Part shown: positions 1 through 7,146 of the stretch, one piece after another
Layout: each line of letters begins with the position of its first letter
Position numbering within the stretch: position 1 is the first letter of the stretch
DNA from: Myxococcales bacterium
GTDB taxonomy: Bacteria; Myxococcota_A; UBA796; GCA-2862545
Length of the DNA stretch: 43,052 nt
NCBI GenBank assembly: GCA_019634415.1
Contig: JAHQVJ010000066.1
Coordinates: 1 to 43,052 of the forward strand
Reading direction: 5' to 3'
Made by a program: the position numbers and the translations under genes
Notes under the pieces: generated by a model
Databases searched by the model: none
Told to the model about the DNA's origin: nothing
The model's input: the letters and a program-made list of their open reading frames with translations, nothing else

Positions 1-32
1 CCTCCGAGTTCGGCTCACTGACTGCTAAGCGG

Positions 33-151
33 CGGACAGCGGAAAGCGGAAAGCGGACAGCGGACAGCGGAAAGCGGACAGCGGACAGCGGAAAGCGGAC
101 AGCGGACAGCGGACAGCGGACAGCGGAAAGCGGAAAGCGGAAAGCGGACAG
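33..151. repeat. Heptanucleotide tandem array CGGACAG/CGGAAAG, 17 units
   Basis: Seventeen consecutive 7-bp units run without interruption. Every unit is CGGACAG or CGGAAAG, so only the fifth base varies; in order it reads C A A C C A C C A C C C C A A A C. Translated, the array gives a meaningless 7-residue repeat because 21 nt is seven codons, so I do not call it coding. It is the distal part of a two-tier repeat region downstream of the minus-strand lipoprotein gene that ends at 373. A second locus at 19260-19452 has the same layout. The short period resembles the short tandemly repeated heptamers known from cyanobacteria, but that comparison is only by form. Confidence 0.9.
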
Positions 152-180
152 CGGACGACGAACGCGGAATGACGAACGAA

Positions 181-368
181 CGACAAACGCTGAACGCTAA
201 ACGCTAAACGCTGAACGAACGCTGAACGCTGAACGCTGAACGCTGAACGCTGAACGCTAAACGCCAAACGCTGAACGAACGCTGAACGAACGCTGAACGA
301 ACGCTGAACGAACGCTGAACGCTGAACGCTGAACGCTAACGCCAAACGACGAACGAACGCCAAACGCT
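181..368. repeat. Heptanucleotide tandem array, AACGCTG family with 4-nt inserts
   Basis: Repeats are built on the 7-mer AACGCTG (minus strand AGCGTTC), with A/G and T/C variants and recurrent insertion of AACG that makes 11-mers (GAACGAACGCT). The array ends only 4 nt before the stop codon of the minus-strand lipoprotein gene at 373, so it forms the immediate 3' flank of that gene. Read on the minus strand, the unit next to the stop is AGCGTTC. At the second repeat locus the unit next to the stop is AGCGAAC. Confidence 0.85.
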
Positions 369-372
369 ACTC

Positions 373-747
373 CTACTCCTGCTCCTGCTCCACCACTGTG
401 GCCGGCCACGAGAACAGGCCGTCCCTACGAACGTCCAGCTCCACGTACAAGGTCGTGCTCCCGGGGCTCACCGCCAGCAAGGCCAGCTCGTTCGGCACCT
501 GCGACGACACCGGCACCACGTCGAGCACCTCGTAGTCGTCGGTCCAAGACGAGAGGAAGACCTCGTCGTCGGGCTCCCCGTTCTTCGTGACGTGGGCCAC
601 CACCGTGGTCAGGATCCCCGACGGTAGCTCGAGGCTCGGGCCCGAGACGGAGGCGGGCACGGGCGCGAAGCTCGTGCGCTCCAAGCGCACGTCGTACCGA
701 TCACACCCCACCAAGCACAGACAGGCCAAGATCAAGCGGGGGGTCAT
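373..747 (-). CDS. Small lipoprotein, Ig-like (BIG2-type) candidate
   Basis: A 124-aa protein. Its N-terminus has a hydrophobic stretch and the lipobox LVGC (cysteine about residue 15), so it should be a lipid-anchored envelope protein. The remainder is beta-rich, with a segment resembling the end of a bacterial Ig-like domain ('ALLAVSPGSTTLYVEL'). The start ATG overlaps the stop of the upstream gene by 4 nt (ATGA), so the two are translationally coupled and probably function together. The C-terminus ends in acidic EQEQE, followed 4 nt later by the heptamer array. Function is unknown. The lipoprotein call is solid; the Ig-like call is an inference from pattern. Confidence 0.75.
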   Translation of the reverse strand: MTPRLILACLCLVGCDRYDVRLERTSFAPVPASVSGPSLELPSGILTTVVAHVTKNGEPDDEVFLSSWTDDYEVLDVVPVSSQVPNELALLAVSPGSTTLYVELDVRRDGLFSWPATVVEQEQE

Positions 748-1508
748 CGGCCACCTCCCGTGTCGCCCGTGGAGGAGGTGGTGCCCTTGCCTCCGGTGGA
801 GCCCGTGCTACCGGTGTCCCCCGTCGAGGTCGTCGGCACCTCGTCGCCCACCACCGTCACCGACAGGGAAGCGAGCGCCAGCTCCTGATGAGACAGGTGC
901 ACGGTGGCCTCTCCAGGCGCGACCCCTTCCACCATCACCTCGGAGCTGCGATCCTCGGACTTCTGCAGCCACAGGATCTCCGGACGGTCCACCACCCACT
1001 GGTAGGGCATGCTGCCAGCGCACAGAAGCCCCTCACAGCGAGGATTGGCACGAATCGCGGCCCGCTCCCCCACCGCCAAGCCGTTGGGCCCCACGTCTCC
1101 CACGAGCCCCACATCGTCGATGGGACGCACGTTGAGATGCAGGAAGTCGTAGACCTGTCCGTCGCGGTAGACCACCATCGACGCGTAGCCAGGAGCGACC
1201 GCCTCGAATCGTCCGACGAGGTTCTGCTCCACGATGTGGGACGAGCCCGAGGCCACGTTGACCGGGTCGTTGTAGTCCGTGAGGTACTGCAGCCGAAACT
1301 TGCTGCCCAAGGCGACGCGCTCCGGAAACGCCTCAGCGGCGTCACCAGCCGCATCGCACGCGGGATCGGCGGCGGTGCTGCAGATCCAGTAGAACCCTCC
1401 GTTGCCGAGCTCCCCGGGCTGGCGCTCTCCCGCAATCTCGTAGCAGCCCGTGAGTGCCATGGCCGCGAACCCCCATAGGGCTGGACCTGGTCGAATCCGT
1501 GTGTGCAT
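744..1508 (-). CDS. Lipoprotein with Ig-like segments and Thr/Gly/Ser tail
   Basis: About 254 aa. A signal sequence ends in the lipobox LTGC. The mature part has beta-rich stretches typical of envelope Ig-like folds ('VAPGYASMVVYRDGQ', 'VAPGEATVHLSHQ', the latter like BIG2). It ends in a low-complexity tail of STGDTGSTG type, a composition I associate with Nannocystis-like Myxococcota. Two in-frame ATGs lie 6 nt apart (1514 and 1508). GGAGG sits 8 nt before the second but only 2 nt before the first, so 1508 is preferred. An in-frame upstream extension to an ATG at 1709 has a hydrophobic Cys-rich stretch but no well-placed ribosome binding site. The gene overlaps the next lipoprotein by 4 nt. 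Function is unknown. Confidence 0.75.
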   Translation of the reverse strand: MHTRIRPGPALWGFAAMALTGCYEIAGERQPGELGNGGFYWICSTAADPACDAAGDAAEAFPERVALGSKFRLQYLTDYNDPVNVASGSSHIVEQNLVGRFEAVAPGYASMVVYRDGQVYDFLHLNVRPIDDVGLVGDVGPNGLAVGERAAIRANPRCEGLLCAGSMPYQWVVDRPEILWLQKSEDRSSEVMVEGVAPGEATVHLSHQELALASLSVTVVGDEVPTTSTGDTGSTGSTGGKGTTSSTGDTGGGR

Positions 1509-1514
1509 GTGCAT

Positions 1515-1840
1515 GTCCTCCATCTCGAAGTCTAGAGGACAACCATGGAATTCGCAGTGCGGACCCAGACGGACGGCGACGAAGGGGGGACGGTCGGCAC
1601 CACAACGGAAACAACAACCCAAGCATCGAGTGGTGCCGACCGACCAGACAACCCCCACCATGATGGCGGCCAGCCCGAGCAACCGTCGACCGGTCCTTGC
1701 ACATTCCATGGTGCGTTTCGGCGACTCCGCGTGCAGAACCGCTGGATCGGGCGCCCGTGCCCTGGCTCGGTGGCGCGGCCGCGGATAGGGTCGACCCCTC
1801 CGAGAGCCCGCAGACGAAGTGTAGGACCAGAGAGTCGAGC
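1515..1840. other. Intergenic region between divergent genes
   Basis: This 326-bp gap separates the minus-strand lipoprotein gene from the plus-strand YdeI/OmdA gene. It has no recognisable RNA gene or repeat. On the minus strand an open frame runs from an ATG at 1709 straight into the lipoprotein gene and encodes a Cys/Arg-rich leader with one hydrophobic stretch (LLGLAAIMVGVVWSV). Its third-position GC is lower than in neighbouring genes. Promoters for both flanking genes must lie here, but I cannot assign them. Confidence 0.4.
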
Positions 1841-2422
1841 ATGTCCGAGCGCGCCCCCACCTTCTTCCCCACCCCCGCCGACTTCCGAGCGTGGCTGGAG
1901 GAGCACCACGCGACGACCGACCACCTCTGGGTGGGCTACTACAAGAAGGCGACGAACAGGCCGTCGGTGACCTGGGAAGACACGGTCGAGGAAGCCCTGT
2001 GCTTCGGCTGGATCGACGGGATCCGGAAGTCACGCGACGACGAGAGCTACACCGTTCGCTTCACGCCTCGGAAGCCGAGCAGCGTCTGGAGTCGGAGGAA
2101 CATCGACCTCGTCGAGCGGCTCACCGCGGAAGGCCGCATGAAGCCCGAGGGGCTCGCGGCCTTCGCCCACAAGAGCGCGCACCCCGACAGCGGCTATGCG
2201 ACAACCGATCTCGACGGAGCGCTGACCGAGGAGATGATCGCCCGCTTCGAGGAGACCCCGGGCGCCTGGGAGTTCTACCAAGCGCAACCACCTGGCTACC
2301 GGAGGCGCTCGGCGTACTGGGTGACGAGCGCGAAGCGCGAGGAGACGCGTCAGCGACGGCTGGCGACACTGATCGACGACTCGGCGAACGGCCACCGCAT
2401 CAAGCAGCTTCGCAGGTCCTAA
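1841..2422 (+). CDS. YdeI/OmpD-associated (OmdA) family protein
   Basis: A 193-aa protein with the full signature of the YdeI/OmdA family: N-terminal 'FFPTPADFRAWL', then 'HLWVGYYKK', 'TWEDTVEEALCFGWIDG', 'FTPRKPSSVWSRRN' and a C-terminal helical segment with 'PPGYRRRSAYWVTSAKR'. Length matches the family (about 190 aa). It is a soluble cytoplasmic protein. Family members have been linked to resistance to cationic peptides and bacteriocins in enterobacteria, but the biochemical activity is unclear. The open frame extends upstream to 1697, but the added residues do not resemble the family, so the ATG at 1841 is chosen. It ends 3 nt before the end of the convergent WYL gene. Confidence 0.88.
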   Translation: MSERAPTFFPTPADFRAWLEEHHATTDHLWVGYYKKATNRPSVTWEDTVEEALCFGWIDGIRKSRDDESYTVRFTPRKPSSVWSRRNIDLVERLTAEGRMKPEGLAAFAHKSAHPDSGYATTDLDGALTEEMIARFEETPGAWEFYQAQPPGYRRRSAYWVTSAKREETRQRRLATLIDDSANGHRIKQLRRS

Positions 2423-2425
2423 GGG

Positions 2426-3166
2426 TCATCCGATCGGCGTTCGGCCCCATGCATCGTCGGCCGACTCGTCTCGAGCCGCTTGCCCCGTGACCTCCGCGAG
2501 CAGGTGCTGACGGACGAGCTCTGGGCCACACGAAGGCGCGGAGATCCGGTCCAACCGGAAGATGCGCGACGCGTCCTTGTCCAGGTCCCAGGCCACGACG
2601 TACCAGATCGGCGCGTGGTGCACGAGGGCGATGCACTCGATCTGCCGCGAGGACCGCACGCCCGAGCGATCGACGTAGTCGAAGGCCATCACCCGAGCGC
2701 CCGTGAAGCACCGCTCGAACACCGACAACACCACGTCGTCGATCTCGCCGACGGTCAGCACGGTGCGCTCGCTGCTGGGCACCCCGATCAGGATGCGACG
2801 CTGCAGCCGCTGAATCGCCTGCTGCCGATCCCGCGGCAGCGCCCGGCGAGCCCGATCCAGCGCAGCCTCGGCGCTCCGGGAGAAGGGCATGTTCGGTGTA
2901 GCCCTCAGGACGGCGACGGACAGCGCGAGACCGATGACCTCGGCAACCTCGAAGCGCACGGCGCGTGGCCGACTCCCCGAGGCAATGCGCACACCCCCAC
3001 CAGGCCCTGGTGTGGCTCGGATGTCGTGACCAGCATCGCGGAGGCAGGAGATGTCGCGGTAGGCGGTGCGCACGGACACACCGAGCGTGTCTGCGACGGC
3101 AGGCACGGTGGTGGCCCCACGGTACAGCAGGCACAGAAGGCGGTCGCGGCGCGCAGCGGTGTTCAT
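2426..3166 (-). CDS. YafY-type HTH-WYL transcriptional regulator
   Basis: A 246-aa cytoplasmic regulator. Residues about 1-60 form a DeoR-like winged helix ('RRDRLLCLLYRG', 'TLGVSVRTAYRDISCLRDAG', 'GGGVRI'). The C-terminal half is a WYL ligand-sensing domain ('VMAFDYVDRSGV', 'ECIALVHHAPIWYVVAWDL', 'RIFRLDRISA'), where the W-Y-V triad replaces W-Y-L. Length is normal for the family. It is divergent from an epoxide-hydrolase-like gene, and two matching palindromes lie in the shared 205-bp intergenic region. The simplest reading is that it binds there and controls both itself and the hydrolase. The ligand is unknown. Confidence 0.88.
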   Translation of the reverse strand: MNTAARRDRLLCLLYRGATTVPAVADTLGVSVRTAYRDISCLRDAGHDIRATPGPGGGVRIASGSRPRAVRFEVAEVIGLALSVAVLRATPNMPFSRSAEAALDRARRALPRDRQQAIQRLQRRILIGVPSSERTVLTVGEIDDVVLSVFERCFTGARVMAFDYVDRSGVRSSRQIECIALVHHAPIWYVVAWDLDKDASRIFRLDRISAPSCGPELVRQHLLAEVTGQAARDESADDAWGRTPIG

Positions 3167-3187
3167 GATCGCATCATCGGGCCTGAC

Positions 3188-3250
3188 CCTGACGGATTCT
3201 GTCAGTGATTTGATGGGGCTCCCTGGAAACCCTGACGAGAACTGTCAGGG
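3188..3250. promoter_or_regulatory. Twin palindromic operators for the WYL regulator
   Basis: Two copies of a 21-bp palindrome lie between the divergent regulator and hydrolase genes. Site 1 (3188-3208) is CCCTGAC-N7-GTCAGTG and site 2 (3230-3250) is CCCTGAC-N7-GTCAGGG, the latter with perfect 7-bp arms. Both share the core CTGACG-N5-TGTCAG. Their starts are exactly 42 bp apart, four helical turns, so two bound dimers would sit on the same DNA face. The sites lie within 22-84 bp of the regulator start. Assignment to the WYL protein is inferred from position. Confidence 0.75.
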
Positions 3251-3371
3251 TCACGAGCCAAGACAGAGGCGGCCACCGAAGGCCCCGAGGACCTCGTCTA
3301 ACACGTGCGCGCAGCTCGTCCGCACGGCGAGGCATCGGCTCGACATCCAGATGAGCACTGAAGGAAACACA

Positions 3372-4313
3372 ATGTCCGAACCAAACGACTTCCCCACTCC
3401 CACCCTCGTCTCGGTCAACGGTGTGCAGCTCGAGGTCTTCGAGGCGGGCCGACGCCATGCAGGCAGACCCATCGTGCTTTGCCACGGCTGGCCAGAGCAC
3501 GCCTACTCCTGGCGCCATCAAGTGCCCGCCCTCGTCGAGGCGGGCCACCACGTCATCGTCCCGAACCAGCGCGGCTACGGAAACTCGTCCCGCCCCACCG
3601 AGGTGACGGACTACGACCTTGCACACCTGTCGGGTGATCTCGTCGCCCTCCTCGATCACTACGGATACGAAGACGCCACCTTCGTGGGGCATGACTGGGG
3701 CGCGAACGTCGTCTGGGGCCTGGCCTTGTTGCACCCGAGCCGGGTCGACGAGGTGATCAGCCTGAGCGTGCCCTACTTCGAGCGCACGGAGAAGCCCTGG
3801 ATCGAGTGGATGGAGGAGGTGTTCGGCGCAGACAACTACTTCGTGCACTTCAATCGACGTCCAGGCGTCGCAGACGCGATCTTCGACGCGAACACGTCTC
3901 AGTTCCTGCGCAACCTGTACAGAAAGAACCAGCCTGCGCAGGAGCCCGAGCCAGGGATGTCGCTGATCAACCTCGCCCAGGCACGGACACCGCTGGGGGA
4001 TCCCGTCATGAGCGACCAGGAGCTGGCCGTGTTCGTCTCGGCCTTCGAGACGTCTGGCTTCACGGGCAGCGTGAACTGGTATCGGAACCTCGACCGCAAC
4101 TGGCACCTGCTGGCAGACGTGGACCCCATCGTCCGACACCGAGCGCTCATGATCTACGGCGACCGCGACGCGGTCCAGAAGTCCGAGCGTCTGACGGAGT
4201 TCGTGCCGAACGTAGACGTGGTCAGCCTGGATTGCGGTCACTGGATCCAGCAGGAGATGCCGAGACAGACCAACCAGACGATCCTGGGCTGGTTGGACCG
4301 CACGATCCGCTAG
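3372..4313 (+). CDS. Epoxide-hydrolase-like alpha/beta hydrolase
   Basis: A 313-aa alpha/beta-hydrolase-fold enzyme of the epoxide hydrolase type. Visible motifs are the oxyanion-hole HGWPE (about 38-42), the nucleophile elbow GHDWGA with Asp at about 108, the acid in YGDRDAV (about D266) and the catalytic His in CGHWIQQE (about H290). An Asp nucleophile in GHDWG, followed by a lid domain, fits hydrolysis of epoxides; haloalkane dehalogenases share the nucleophile type, so the substrate stays open. AAGGA lies 7 nt before the ATG at 3372, which decides the start over ATG 3351. There is no signal peptide, so it is cytoplasmic. It is probably regulated by the divergent WYL protein. Its 3' end overlaps the convergent LysR gene by 92 nt. 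Confidence 0.88.
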   Translation: MSEPNDFPTPTLVSVNGVQLEVFEAGRRHAGRPIVLCHGWPEHAYSWRHQVPALVEAGHHVIVPNQRGYGNSSRPTEVTDYDLAHLSGDLVALLDHYGYEDATFVGHDWGANVVWGLALLHPSRVDEVISLSVPYFERTEKPWIEWMEEVFGADNYFVHFNRRPGVADAIFDANTSQFLRNLYRKNQPAQEPEPGMSLINLAQARTPLGDPVMSDQELAVFVSAFETSGFTGSVNWYRNLDRNWHLLADVDPIVRHRALMIYGDRDAVQKSERLTEFVPNVDVVSLDCGHWIQQEMPRQTNQTILGWLDRTIR

Positions 4314-5217
4314 GCAGTGACTTCAGGTGCTCCCGAGCCCAGCGCTGACCGGGGTCGTCGCGGGTACGCTCGTGCCACACGAGCTGCATGGTGAAGGTGG
4401 GAAGCTGCAGCGGAGGCAGGAAGGTCTGCAACCCAGCAGCGCGTGCCACCAGCCGCTCGGGGAGCACCGCCACCAAGTCGCTACAGGCCACCGCCTCGCA
4501 AGCGCCTGCGAAGCCCGGCAAGAGGCAGCCGATGCTGCGTTGCCGTCCCTGGGCGCGCAGCAAGTCGTCCACGAAGCCCGTGCGCTTTCCGAAGGGGCTC
4601 ACCAGCAGCTGCGGCTGTGCGGCGAAACCCTCCAAGGTGGTCAACGACGCGGCGGCCGGATGTCCCTCGCGACACACGCCGAGAAAGCGGTCCGACCACA
4701 GCGACACCTCGAAGCAGCCAGGCGGCAGGCGCCGGAACAACCCCACCATCACGTCCGCCTCCCCGCTCTCGAGTGCCCGCGCCGGGAAGCGCTCGCGGAT
4801 TCCGATCACCCGCAGCTGCAGCCCGGCACAGTCCTCACCCAAAGCCGCCAACCATGTGGGCAGCATCAGCAGGGTGGCGTAGTCCCAAGCTGCCAGCGTG
4901 AGCGTCAGGCGGTCGGTGGCGGGATCGAAGGTGGTGGGCCGCGCAGCCTCTGTCCACTGATCGAGCGTGGCGCGCGCCAGAGGCAGTAGCTCGTGCAGCC
5001 GAGGCGTGGGCTGCATGCCCTTCGGACCGCGCACGAACAGCGCGTCGTCCAGCACCCGCCGCAGACGCTGCACCCCACGCGACACCGACGACTGCGACAC
5101 CCCCAGGGAGGCCGCCGCAGCGGTGACGCTGCCCTGCTCGGCGACGGCGAGCAGCGTGCGAAGGCCGCGCAGATCCAGGTCGTCGAGGCCGCGGCGCTGA
5201 GAGGCATCATCCGGCAT
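4222..5217 (-). CDS. LysR-family transcriptional regulator
   Basis: About 331 aa. The N-terminal winged helix is typical ('LDLRGLRTLLAVAEQGSVTAAAASLGVSQSSVSR', split over helix-turn-helix positions about 13-45, then 'FVRGPKGMQPT'). The rest is a substrate-binding domain ('RLTLTLAAWDYATLLMLP', 'DVMVGLFRRLP'). It is divergent from a GST gene 67 bp away and likely controls it. Two in-frame ATGs lie 6 nt apart; GGAGG abuts the first (5223) and is well spaced from the second (5217), so the second is chosen. The C-terminus extends about 28 residues past the usual LysR end into sequence antisense to the epoxide-hydrolase gene, rich in Ser/Gly/Pro, giving a 92-nt tail-to-tail overlap. Confidence 0.88.
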   Translation of the reverse strand: MPDDASQRRGLDDLDLRGLRTLLAVAEQGSVTAAAASLGVSQSSVSRGVQRLRRVLDDALFVRGPKGMQPTPRLHELLPLARATLDQWTEAARPTTFDPATDRLTLTLAAWDYATLLMLPTWLAALGEDCAGLQLRVIGIRERFPARALESGEADVMVGLFRRLPPGCFEVSLWSDRFLGVCREGHPAAASLTTLEGFAAQPQLLVSPFGKRTGFVDDLLRAQGRQRSIGCLLPGFAGACEAVACSDLVAVLPERLVARAAGLQTFLPPLQLPTFTMQLVWHERTRDDPGQRWAREHLKSLPSGSCGPTSPGSSGWSVSASPAGSSDRNPG

Positions 5218-5284
5218 GTGCATCCTCCGGTCGCGGCCTGCGCATGGGCAGTCTGCCATACAGGGCGCGCACCAAGGAGGGACG

Positions 5285-5887
5285 GTGAAGCTGTACATCC
5301 ACCCAGGCTCCCCGAACGCCCGGCGGGCACGCATCGTGGCCCATCACGTGGGCATCGACGTGGAGGAGGTGCTCGTCGACTTGCCCGGCGGAGAGGGGCG
5401 GCAGGCTCCCTATCGAGCGATCCATCCGCTGGGGAAGGTGCCTGCTCTGGTGGACGGCCCCACCACCCTCTTCGAGTCGTCGGCCATCGCCGCCTACCTG
5501 GCGCAGAAGGCGGAAGATCCGATCTGGCCCGCGGACGCGGGCGAGCAAGCAGCTGTGCTGCAGTGGCTGCTCTTCGCCCAGATCCATCTGGACCGCCCAC
5601 TGGGCACGCTGGTGTTCCAGGCGCTGTTCCGCCCCGAGCCCGACGCTGCCGCGGTCGAGGCGGCTCGCAGCGAGGCGATCCCGCTGCTGTCGGTGCTGGA
5701 GTCGGCGCTCGACGGACGGCGGTGGCTCGTGGGCGACCGCCTGACGCTGGCGGATCTGGGCGTCGGCGCCTGCTTCACCTACGCCGAGCCTGCACGCTTC
5801 CCCCTCGACGACGCGCCGAGCGTCGCGGCCTGGCTCGACCGGGTGAACGGGCTGCCGGCGCTGAAGCACACGCGCCCGCAGCAGTGA
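5285..5887 (+). CDS. Glutathione S-transferase family protein
   Basis: A 200-aa cytoplasmic protein of standard GST length. The N-terminal thioredoxin-like domain has 'KLYIHPGSPNARRARIVAHH', the cis-Pro segment 'HPLGKVPALVDG' and the glutathione-binding 'FESSAIAAYL'. The C-terminal helical domain contains the family motif 'LVGDRLTLADLGVGA'. It starts at GTG 5285 after AAGGAGG. The LysR regulator is divergent and the topoisomerase-like gene follows 17 nt downstream, so those two may be co-transcribed. The substrate cannot be read from sequence. Confidence 0.9.
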   Translation: MKLYIHPGSPNARRARIVAHHVGIDVEEVLVDLPGGEGRQAPYRAIHPLGKVPALVDGPTTLFESSAIAAYLAQKAEDPIWPADAGEQAAVLQWLLFAQIHLDRPLGTLVFQALFRPEPDAAAVEAARSEAIPLLSVLESALDGRRWLVGDRLTLADLGVGACFTYAEPARFPLDDAPSVAAWLDRVNGLPALKHTRPQQ

Positions 5888-5904
5888 GTCCGCTACGGTG
5901 AGGT

Positions 5905-7146
5905 ATGGCCCACCGCTGCGTTCGTGTCACGAGGAGCGTCCATGGCATCGAAGGTGCCGTGCTCTACGAGGCCCTCGAACCAAGCGGTGCCCCAGTGCCA
6001 GGACCCAGGCTGGCCGCGGTGGGACCGCTCGAGCTGGGCGACGGTCTGTACCACCAGCTGGCACGCCTCGCGCCCCGCCACCTGATGGCAGGCTCCCTAC
6101 TCGTGATCCCGGGCATCCCGGCCCATCGAGATCCTGGAGGGCTGCACCGGCCGTGGCGTCGGAGCACACTGCGCGACCTGCGAGACGGCGAGGTGTTCCC
6201 CGTCACACTCGAAGAGCATCGGGCCGATCTGTTCGCCGAGCGACTCCTCTGCTCGGACGACCACCACGTCGTCGGTCGTCGAGGGACGTCGACATTGCTG
6301 GCTTGGCTGGCCCAATACGGCGTCTGGGAACGACGCCCCTCCGAGTGGGCAGTCGAGGCCACCTTCACCCATCCCGACGGTCTCGAGCCCTTCACGGCGC
6401 TCACGCGGGCCCGCGATCCCAAGGAGCTGTCGTCCGTGATGGGAGTGCTCGGTCAGTGCGAGCGTGGCTCCGTGCAGGACGAGATCGCGCACACCACACG
6501 CGCGTCTCCGCTGCTCCCGGACCTCACCACGCTGCAGGTTGCCGTCCGGAGAGACCATGGACTATCGGCCAGGCACGCCACCGAGGTGGCCCAAGGGCTC
6601 TACGAGAAAGCCAAGGTCATCAGCTATCCGCGCACCGAAAGCCGCCACCTGTGCACTGGGGATGCCGAGCAGGTTCGGCACGCCCTGGCCCGGATCGCAA
6701 CCTGGAACACAGGACGGTTCGCCCCGTGGTCGGACGTCGCTGCTGCGATTCTACGAGATGGCCCGAGGAACCTGGAGCGTCTGCTGGACTCCCGTGCCGT
6801 GGGTGACCACACCGCCATCGTGCCGACGGGCGCCCTGCCCCCCGACGACCTCTCCACCGACGCGAGCGCGGTCCTCGGATTCGTTCTCCAGACCTACCTC
6901 TCGGCGTTGATGGGCCCCTTCACCCTACAGACCCGCTCACGACGCGTGCGGCTGGGTGTGGCCCCAGTGGCGTCGGTCGAGCTCTGCGCCCGGGCTTCCC
7001 GCTGGGTCGAGCCGATGCTGATTCCACACTCTCCGACACGCTCGCCACGGTGGCTGGACGACCCCCTGCTCCTCGAAGAGGTGACCGTGACGAGCTACCG
7101 CGTACAGCCAACGAGCCTGCGTCCGTGTGGGGTGGAGGTCTCCTAG
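5905..7146 (+). CDS. TOPRIM-less type IA topoisomerase (TopoIII)-like protein
   Basis: A 413-aa protein matching the strand-passage core of type IA topoisomerases. It has a degenerate 'VVGRRGTSTLLAWLAQYG' (compare SVGRVQTPTL), a domain-II stretch 'EWAVEATFTHPDG', then 'PDLTTLQVAVRRDHGLSA', the active-site segment 'LYEKAKVISYPRTESRHL' with Tyr about 241, and 'GDHTAIVPTG' about 300-308. Full TopB/TopA enzymes are 600-900 aa and begin with a TOPRIM domain holding an acidic Mg-binding triad. The first 115 residues here show no TOPRIM motif, and no separate TOPRIM gene lies nearby. It may be inactive, need a partner or have another role. It ends in CTAG shared with the convergent gene. Confidence 0.75.
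   Translation: MAHRCVRVTRSVHGIEGAVLYEALEPSGAPVPGPRLAAVGPLELGDGLYHQLARLAPRHLMAGSLLVIPGIPAHRDPGGLHRPWRRSTLRDLRDGEVFPVTLEEHRADLFAERLLCSDDHHVVGRRGTSTLLAWLAQYGVWERRPSEWAVEATFTHPDGLEPFTALTRARDPKELSSVMGVLGQCERGSVQDEIAHTTRASPLLPDLTTLQVAVRRDHGLSARHATEVAQGLYEKAKVISYPRTESRHLCTGDAEQVRHALARIATWNTGRFAPWSDVAAAILRDGPRNLERLLDSRAVGDHTAIVPTGALPPDDLSTDASAVLGFVLQTYLSALMGPFTLQTRSRRVRLGVAPVASVELCARASRWVEPMLIPHSPTRSPRWLDDPLLLEEVTVTSYRVQPTSLRPCGVEVS

Noticed and set aside
25..363. Long minus-strand frame across the first repeat locus
   Set aside because: It is an artefact of 7-bp repeats read as a 7-residue repeat; composition is non-protein-like and there is no ribosome binding site.
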